Origin: Verrucomicrobiota bacterium
GTDB lineage: Bacteria; Chlamydiota; Chlamydiia; Chlamydiales; JAEYWL01
Assembly (NCBI GenBank): GCA_023428915.1
Contig: JAEYWL010000081.1
Coordinates: forward strand, 1-17,215
Direction of reading: 5' to 3'
Length of the DNA stretch: 17,215 nt
Both the position numbers and the translations under genes were made by a program. Positions 13,181-17,215 of this stretch are shown here, piece by piece (positions within the stretch are counted from its first letter, which is position 1; each line of letters starts with the position of its first letter). The notes below the pieces were generated by a model. The model was not told the DNA's origin and made no database searches. It worked only from the letters and a program-made list of their open reading frames with translations.

Positions 13181-13360
13181 ATGACTCAGGCAGGATCCCA
13201 TACCTGGGATATTTATATCGCCTATCACCGCTGCCCTCATTGCGGCAAAATTCAAGAGAGCCGTTCCGGCTTTGCCAGGCAAGACGGCTCCCTTGTAAAA
13301 ACCCTTGTTTGCAATGATTGTAAAACTAAATTCCAGGTAATTAAACGCACCCGCAAATGA
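13181..13360 (+). CDS. Small zinc-ribbon protein, 59 aa
   Basis: The ATG directly follows the TAA of the alcohol dehydrogenase gene (TAA-ATG, no gap), which suggests translational coupling by reinitiation. The 59-aa product starts MTQAGSHTWDIYIAYHRCPH and contains two CxxC knuckles: CPHC (Cys18, Cys21) and CNDC (Cys44, Cys47), 22 residues apart. This is the pattern of a single zinc ribbon. The intervening 'GKIQESRSGFARQDGSLVKT' would form the beta-hairpins, and the C-terminus is basic (FQVIKRTRK). Both knuckles, intact frame, abutting position and composition argue for a real gene that length cut-offs would miss. A role in nucleic-acid or protein binding is plausible, but no partner can be named. 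No strong ribosome-binding site of its own is visible. Confidence 0.75.
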   Translation: MTQAGSHTWDIYIAYHRCPHCGKIQESRSGFARQDGSLVKTLVCNDCKTKFQVIKRTRK

Positions 13361-13371
13361 GAAGAAGTCTT

Positions 13372-13393
13372 AAGAAAATAGCCTGAATCAGGC
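13372..13393 (-). terminator. Probable intrinsic terminator downstream of nadE
   Basis: GCCTGA (13381-13386) and TCAGGC (13388-13393) form a compact G/C-rich hairpin. Read on the minus strand it is followed by TATTTTCTT, a U-rich tract, so it fits termination of nadE transcripts, 67 bp beyond the nadE stop. On the plus strand it lies 20 bp after the zinc-ribbon gene with a weaker U-tract, so it may serve both convergent units. Confidence 0.5.
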
Positions 13394-13410
13394 GCTCTTA
13401 TGTCTTTGGC

Positions 13411-13438
13411 GTCCCTGGCATCGTTAAGGTCCCTTGTC
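13411..13438 (-). repeat. Inverted copy of the 28-nt dispersed repeat
   Basis: Read on the minus strand, this stretch begins GACAAGGGACCTTAAC and ends CCAGGGAC. It matches 24 of 28 bases of 7594-7621 on the plus strand. Both copies lie in short spacers between convergent genes. It appears to belong to a dispersed intergenic repeat family. Confidence 0.55.
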
Positions 13439-13459
13439 TATTTAAGCTCTCTCTGTAAA

Positions 13460-15097
13460 TCATCTTACCCAGCGCTGGACTATGGGAAAGCGCCGGCCGA
13501 CGGAGAAGGCCTTTTGGGAGATGCGTAAGCCCGGTGGGCTTTGCCTGCGTTTGTATTCATTGTTGTGGATGCGGCGGATTAGGGAATGCACCAATTCAAG
13601 CGGGTAGCCAAACTTTTCAGCAATGGCTTGCGGAGGCATATGCTCTTCAATGTAGCTTTCCAGCACGTTGTCGATAATGTCATAATCGGGCAGCGAATCA
13701 GAATCTTTCTGGCCAGGGCGCAGCTCGGCTGAAGGCGGCTTGTGGATGGTATTCAAGGGGATGATAACCCCGTTGCGGTTTATCCAAGCCGCCAATTGGT
13801 ATACTTGCCGCTTGCTGACATCGCTGATCACGCTTAGGCCGCCGCACATGTCGCCATACAGGGTCGAATAGCCCATCGCCAGTTCGCTTTTATTGCCGGT
13901 GCTTAGAACCACATAGCCAAATTTATTGGAGAGAGCCATAAGGATCATGCCGCGGATTCGGGCTTGCAGGTTTTCTTCCGTGACATCCTGGGGACGCTGT
14001 GCAAATGCAGGCTGCAAGAGGTCAAGATATGCTGTGAATGGTGTTTCAATGGGGATTGTTTCAGCGGCAATACCCAAATTTTTCACTAACTCTTCTGCGT
14101 CTTTGATGCTGCCTTCAGAAGAATATCTTGAAGGCATCATTACACCCAGGACATTTTCTTTGCCAAGGGCTTGGGCTGCAATGCAGGCGACCAAAGCAGA
14201 ATCGATCCCTCCTGATAATCCCAAGCATGCTTTAGCGATGCCTGATTTATGGAAATAGTCTTTTACACCTAAAACCAGAGCGTTGTGCAGTTCTTCGATG
14301 GGGTTCGGCGCATAGGCTATGGCATTTTCACCGGAAAAAGGAAACTCTATGGTTAAATGATCTTCGGCATACCCGGCAGCTATTTTATGCAAGGTGCCAT
14401 CTTTATTAAGCGCAAGGCTGTGTCCATCAAAAATAAGGCTGTCATTGCCCCCCACCTGATTGCAAAGGATGAAAGGAGCTTTAAGAGCGGCAGCTGCTTG
14501 CTGGCATACAGCCATGCGCAGCATGGGTTTGGCTACATCAAAAGGAGAGGCAGAGAGATTGATCATGAGATCCGGTTGATGGGCGGCCGCCTGCCGCATC
14601 GGGTCGCGTGCATACGCTGTAAATTTTGCAGCTTGGCAACCCCACATGTCCTCGCAAATTGAGATGGCTATTTTATAGTTTTCAATGCGCCAAACTTTAG
14701 CTTCTAATCCGGGCTCAAAATAACGCAATTCATCAAATACATCATAGGTAGGGAGGAGCTGCTTGTCATAATAATCTTGTATTTTTCCATCAGCCAGAAG
14801 AGCGGCGCTATTAAATAGCGGTTTTTGCACGCTCTTTAGATTGCGCCGCGGCGTGCCGCAAATTACGGCGATGCCCATTGCGCGGTTCGCAATTTCCTCC
14901 AAGTGTTTTTCAACAGCCAGTATGAATTCAGGCAGCAGCAACAAATCTTCCGGAGGATAGCCTGTTAAGGCCAACTCAGGAAAGACCGTTAAATGAGCGC
15001 CATTTACTTTAGCTTTCGAAATTTCGGCGAGAATCTTTTCCCGATTGCCTGTAAGATCTCCAACTATTGGATTAATTTGAGCTAAAATAATCTTCAT
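13460..15097 (-). CDS. nadE: Glutamine-dependent NAD+ synthetase
   Basis: A 545-aa two-domain enzyme that makes NAD+ from nicotinic acid adenine dinucleotide, ATP and glutamine. The N-terminal nitrilase-type glutaminase has the full triad: Glu41 in 'VFPELALTGYPPEDLL', Lys112 in 'YYDKQLLPTYDVFDE' and Cys148 in 'ISICEDMWG'. Ammonia passes to the C-terminal ATP-pyrophosphatase domain, which has the PP-loop 'CLGLSGGIDSALVA' (SGGIDS at 295-300) and 'LSTGNKSELAMGYSTLYGD' for substrate binding. Length matches the family, and all key residues are present. Having the glutaminase domain means free ammonia is not needed. It stands alone on the minus strand; no clear Shine-Dalgarno precedes the ATG. A TATAAT box lies at 15125-15130 on the same strand. 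It separates the alcohol dehydrogenase unit from the divergent decarboxylase gene. Confidence 0.97.
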   Translation of the reverse strand: MKIILAQINPIVGDLTGNREKILAEISKAKVNGAHLTVFPELALTGYPPEDLLLLPEFILAVEKHLEEIANRAMGIAVICGTPRRNLKSVQKPLFNSAALLADGKIQDYYDKQLLPTYDVFDELRYFEPGLEAKVWRIENYKIAISICEDMWGCQAAKFTAYARDPMRQAAAHQPDLMINLSASPFDVAKPMLRMAVCQQAAAALKAPFILCNQVGGNDSLIFDGHSLALNKDGTLHKIAAGYAEDHLTIEFPFSGENAIAYAPNPIEELHNALVLGVKDYFHKSGIAKACLGLSGGIDSALVACIAAQALGKENVLGVMMPSRYSSEGSIKDAEELVKNLGIAAETIPIETPFTAYLDLLQPAFAQRPQDVTEENLQARIRGMILMALSNKFGYVVLSTGNKSELAMGYSTLYGDMCGGLSVISDVSKRQVYQLAAWINRNGVIIPLNTIHKPPSAELRPGQKDSDSLPDYDIIDNVLESYIEEHMPPQAIAEKFGYPLELVHSLIRRIHNNEYKRRQSPPGLRISQKAFSVGRRFPIVQRWVR

Positions 15098-15124
15098 ATT
15101 GAATTTTTGAATATGTTAATACTT

Positions 15125-15130
15125 ATTATA
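15125..15130 (-). promoter_or_regulatory. Candidate -10 box for nadE
   Basis: On the minus strand this reads TATAAT, 28 bases before the nadE ATG, placing transcription start near 15118. No convincing -35 box stands 16-18 bases upstream, so it is either a weak promoter or chance in an A/T-rich stretch. The remaining part of the 194-bp spacer 15098-15291 shows nothing else that I can name; it must also contain the promoter of the divergent decarboxylase gene. Confidence 0.3.
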
Positions 15131-15291
15131 AGGGTATGAAATAGACAGGGTTCTGGCAAGCATAAAATGTGCCTCTGCGTGCTCGTGTTTAAGACATGGA
15201 CAGCAAAAGAGCCTTTTAGCACAAGCGTCTTTCGACCGGGCAAGGCATGGTTTAGGCATGAATTATACAATAATTTATTATTAGGGGCATT

Positions 15292-16923
15292 ATGGAACGC
15301 AGTGTAGGTAGATATTTACTTGATCAGCTTTATGAAAATGGAGTTAAAGAGATATTCGGCCTGCCGGGCGATTACGTGATTCGTTTTAATAAATTGATAG
15401 AAGAACACCAAATCCGCTTCATTAACTGTACGCGTGAAGATTGCGCCGGCTATGCTGCAGATGCTTATGCAAGAGTGCGCGGCTTAGGCGCCGCTTGCAT
15501 TACTTATGGCGTAGGAATCAGCATCGTAAACGCTGCCGCGCAAGCCTATGTTGAAAACAGCCCTGTAGTTATTATTTCAGGGGCGCCATCGAATAAAGAG
15601 TATGCCGGCAGCCCTTTCCTGCACCACTTGATTAACAAATCCCACTCCGTCTGGCGCGATTTAACCCAATTAGAGATTTTTAAACAAGTCACAGTTGATC
15701 AGATAGTATTAGACGACCCTGCCCAGGCCAAAGCGTTAATTGACCGTGCCTTAGCCCGCAGCCGGGAATTTGCTAAACCGGTGTATATTGAGCTTCCCAG
15801 AGATATGGTAGATGTCCCTTTGACGGAATGCCCGGACGAAGCATTTCAATTCGCCCGGCCGGAATTGGCGGGGTTAAATGAGGCTGTTTATGCCCTTCAG
15901 GAACTATTGGGTAAAGCACAACGGCCGTTGGCATGGTTAGGACGGGAAGTGCAGGCTTTGGGTTGTAAAGCACCTATGCTGGCCTTTTTAGAAAGCAACC
16001 AGCTGCCGTTCGCCACCACTTTATTGGGAAAAGCGATTATTTCGGAGCACCACCCTCTTTTTATAGGATTATACCAAGGGGCGCTTAGCTGCCCTAGTAT
16101 CCGGCAATTTGTCGAAGATAGCGATGCGATCCTCGTAGCGGGGGTAATTTTAAGCGACACGAATACCGGATTTCATAGCGATTGCCTGGCAAAAGTTCCC
16201 CATGCTGTAATAACCGCGGATCTTATCCGCATTAATGGCCGGGAATACTCCCCCAGTTTATTTAAGGCATTGATGAACTCTTTGCCGGACATTAAAATCT
16301 CTGCCAAGCGAGTTCCGGTTGCCTTGTCTGCAATTCAGCCCTTCACACCGGAGCCAAGCAAAGCCATTACTACGCAACGGATGTTTCAAGCAATTCAAGG
16401 ATATATGGCTGATTGCATTGTGGTGGCAGATGTAGGCGATTGCTTATTTGGCAGCTCCGAACTAATTTTGGATGAAAATGCGTATATTGCTTCAGGATAT
16501 TTTGCCGCTCTTGGTTCCGGAATGCCAATGGCCATTGGCGCCCAGCTTGCCGAGCCTGCCAGGCGCACGATTGCTATAGTGGGCGATGGCGGGTTTCAGA
16601 TGTCTGCTTTAGAATTATCTACAGCTGTGCGTTATAATTTACCGATCATAGTTATTTTGCTGAATAATCATGGCTATGGAACGGAGCGGCCGCTCCTTGA
16701 AGGCGATTACAACGATCTGCTGGATTGGCGCTACACTGTTTTTCCGCAATTATTCGAGCAAGGAAGAGCCCGCCGGGCAGCTTCTGAAACAGAACTGTAT
16801 GAGTCTCTGCAGGAGGCATTTGCGTACAAGAAAGGCTTCTATCTGCTTGAAGTGGAATTAGGTAAAATGGATTTTTCTGCCCCCCTGCAGCGTTTCTGCG
16901 CCGTCATGAAACAAAGAGTCTAA
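15292..16923 (+). CDS. Thiamine-diphosphate-dependent 2-oxoacid decarboxylase (pyruvate/indolepyruvate decarboxylase family)
   Basis: A 543-aa enzyme of usual family length. It has an N-terminal PYR domain, a central domain and a C-terminal PP domain. Residues that separate decarboxylases from acetolactate synthases are all visible: Asp27 in 'GLPGDYVIRF', Glu49 in 'CTREDCAGYAADAYAR', the His111-His112 pair in 'FLHHLINKS', and Glu465 in 'NNHGYGTERPL', equal to the catalytic Glu of Zymomonas PDC. The cofactor motif is GDG (431-433) followed by the NN of 'VILLNNHGYG'. The reaction is non-oxidative decarboxylation of a 2-oxoacid (pyruvate, indolepyruvate or branched-chain oxoacids) to an aldehyde; the substrate cannot be decided by eye. 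AGGGG lies six bases before the ATG. The aldehyde could be reduced by the Zn alcohol dehydrogenase at 12167. It is divergent from nadE and precedes the palindrome/IS region. Confidence 0.93.
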   Translation: MERSVGRYLLDQLYENGVKEIFGLPGDYVIRFNKLIEEHQIRFINCTREDCAGYAADAYARVRGLGAACITYGVGISIVNAAAQAYVENSPVVIISGAPSNKEYAGSPFLHHLINKSHSVWRDLTQLEIFKQVTVDQIVLDDPAQAKALIDRALARSREFAKPVYIELPRDMVDVPLTECPDEAFQFARPELAGLNEAVYALQELLGKAQRPLAWLGREVQALGCKAPMLAFLESNQLPFATTLLGKAIISEHHPLFIGLYQGALSCPSIRQFVEDSDAILVAGVILSDTNTGFHSDCLAKVPHAVITADLIRINGREYSPSLFKALMNSLPDIKISAKRVPVALSAIQPFTPEPSKAITTQRMFQAIQGYMADCIVVADVGDCLFGSSELILDENAYIASGYFAALGSGMPMAIGAQLAEPARRTIAIVGDGGFQMSALELSTAVRYNLPIIVILLNNHGYGTERPLLEGDYNDLLDWRYTVFPQLFEQGRARRAASETELYESLQEAFAYKKGFYLLEVELGKMDFSAPLQRFCAVMKQRV

Positions 16924-16938
16924 CAACTGTTGTGATTT

Positions 16939-16960
16939 TTAAAACCCAACTTGCTACCTT
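16939..16960 (+). repeat. 22-nt direct repeat shared with 9138-9159
   Basis: The stretch beginning TTAAAACCCAACTTGC and ending TACCTT is identical to 9138-9159, the left arm and edge of the perfect inverted repeat upstream of the ankyrin gene. Here the complementary arm is missing, and a larger palindrome takes its place. The two copies are 7.8 kb apart on the same strand, suggesting related mobile or palindromic elements. Confidence 0.65.
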
Positions 16961-17103
16961 ATAATAAGTCGGATTCGAAATTATTTTCTCTCTAGGAGCT
17001 CGCAAAAATCAATGGGTCATATTATTAATATGGCCCATTGATTTTCAACTCTTCGTGCGAGCTCCTAGAGGAAAAGAACTCGAATCCGACCTTAGAAGGG
17101 GTA
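16955..17103. repeat. Large nested palindromic element (~150 bp)
   Basis: Three collinear arm pairs form one long interrupted hairpin. The outer arms are GTCGGATTCGA (16968-16978) with TCGAATCCGAC (17080-17090). The middle arms are CTCTAGGAGCTCGC (16990-17003) with GCGAGCTCCTAGAG (17057-17070). The inner arms are 17005-17024 with 17026-17045, including AAAATCAATGGG/CCCATTGATTTT. The inner arms are 20 bp with a single G-T pair around one central base. The outer edges extend less perfectly to TACC/GGTA. It has no coding potential and looks like a MITE-like or IS-associated palindrome. It could also end transcription of the decarboxylase gene. Confidence 0.75.
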
Positions 17104-17107
17104 CGAC

Positions 17108-17155
17108 TCACCAACATAGGTAACATTTTAGTTCACTAACATAGGTAACACTTTT
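17108..17155 (+). repeat. 25-bp tandem direct repeat, probable insertion-sequence end
   Basis: TCACCAACATAGGTAACATT (17108) is repeated 25 bp later as TCACTAACATAGGTAACACT (17133). Tandem AACATAGGTAACA words near the terminus, just ahead of an ORF starting Met-Ala-Trp, are typical of some IS481-like insertion sequences as I recall them; they serve as transposase-binding sites. The other IS end is outside the window, so the boundary cannot be fixed. Confidence 0.5.
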
Positions 17156-17206
17156 CCAAAAAAATAGAATAAATAAGCCTAAGATAATCGATTTAGGAGG
17201 TTATCT

Positions 17207-17215
17207 ATGGCATGG
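17207..17215 (+). CDS. Probable transposase gene, first three codons only
   Basis: ATG GCA TGG (Met-Ala-Trp) is preceded by TTTAGGAGG, a strong ribosome-binding site six bases before the ATG. The reading frame runs off the window. A Met-(Ala/Pro)-Trp start behind tandem ACATAGGTAACA repeats fits IS481-like DDE transposases, but three codons cannot prove it. Confidence 0.4.

Noticed and set aside
13926..14662. Plus-strand open frames inside nadE
   Set aside because: They lie opposite conserved NAD synthetase sequence and have no recognisable features.
16923..16940. Small hairpin ACAAC-T-GTTGT followed by GATTTTT after the decarboxylase gene
   Set aside because: The stem is only five base pairs with a one-base centre; too weak to call a terminator, especially next to the much larger palindrome.

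Overview
This window looks like a chromosomal segment from a member of the Chlamydiae, probably an environmental (amoeba-associated, Parachlamydia-like) lineage. The main clue is a dihydrolipoamide dehydrogenase gene running directly into lipA, the order known from Chlamydia. Other clues are moderate GC, dense short operons, an ankyrin-repeat protein and a HEAT-repeat protein. This assignment is inference from gene content and order; no 16S rRNA gene is present.

Layout. Positions 1-2129 (+) hold the 3' end of lpdA, lipA and a HEAT-repeat protein, spaced 3 and 11 bp apart. Position 2303-3661 (-) is a MATE efflux pump. Positions 3781-7565 (+) form a redox/detoxification block: aldo/keto reductase, tRNA-Arg(ACG) with its own promoter, glyoxalase II-like metallo-beta-lactamase hydrolase, 2-Cys peroxiredoxin, and a fused FAD-oxidoreductase/Rieske protein with a possible Shine-Dalgarno-masking hairpin in front. 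Positions 7728-9574 (-) hold an unrecognised 128-aa gene and an ankyrin protein, separated by a perfect 18-bp inverted repeat. Position 9665-10339 (+) is a YacP-type NYN nuclease with a long Lys/Pro-rich tail; its stop codon abuts that of epmA. Positions 10340-11866 (-) form an efp-epmA operon (elongation factor P and its lysyl-transferase) behind a near-consensus sigma-70 promoter. Positions 11967-13360 (+) hold a 63-aa basic small ORF, a zinc alcohol dehydrogenase and a previously easy-to-miss 59-aa zinc-ribbon protein. Position 13460-15097 (-) is glutamine-dependent NAD synthetase. Position 15292-16923 (+) is a pyruvate/indolepyruvate-type decarboxylase. Positions 16924-17215 hold a large nested palindrome, a 25-bp tandem repeat and what looks like the start of a transposase gene.

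How the genes fit together. LpdA and LipA belong to 2-oxoacid dehydrogenase function (lipoylation and lipoamide reoxidation). EpmA is expected to modify Lys35 of the EF-P encoded just upstream of it. The aldo/keto reductase, metallo-hydrolase, peroxiredoxin and FAD/Rieske protein suggest handling of reactive carbonyls and peroxides. The decarboxylase and the Zn alcohol dehydrogenase could together convert a 2-oxoacid to an alcohol, although they are separated by nadE on the other strand.

Non-coding structure is notable. A 22-nt sequence is shared by the intergenic regions at 9138 and 16939. A 28-nt dispersed repeat occurs in inverted orientation at 7594 and 13411. There is a degenerate inverted element at 2142-2277 and a palindrome fused to the 5' end of the tRNA. 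No stretch longer than about 300 bases lacks a gene. No CRISPR array, rRNA or obvious novel defence system was seen.
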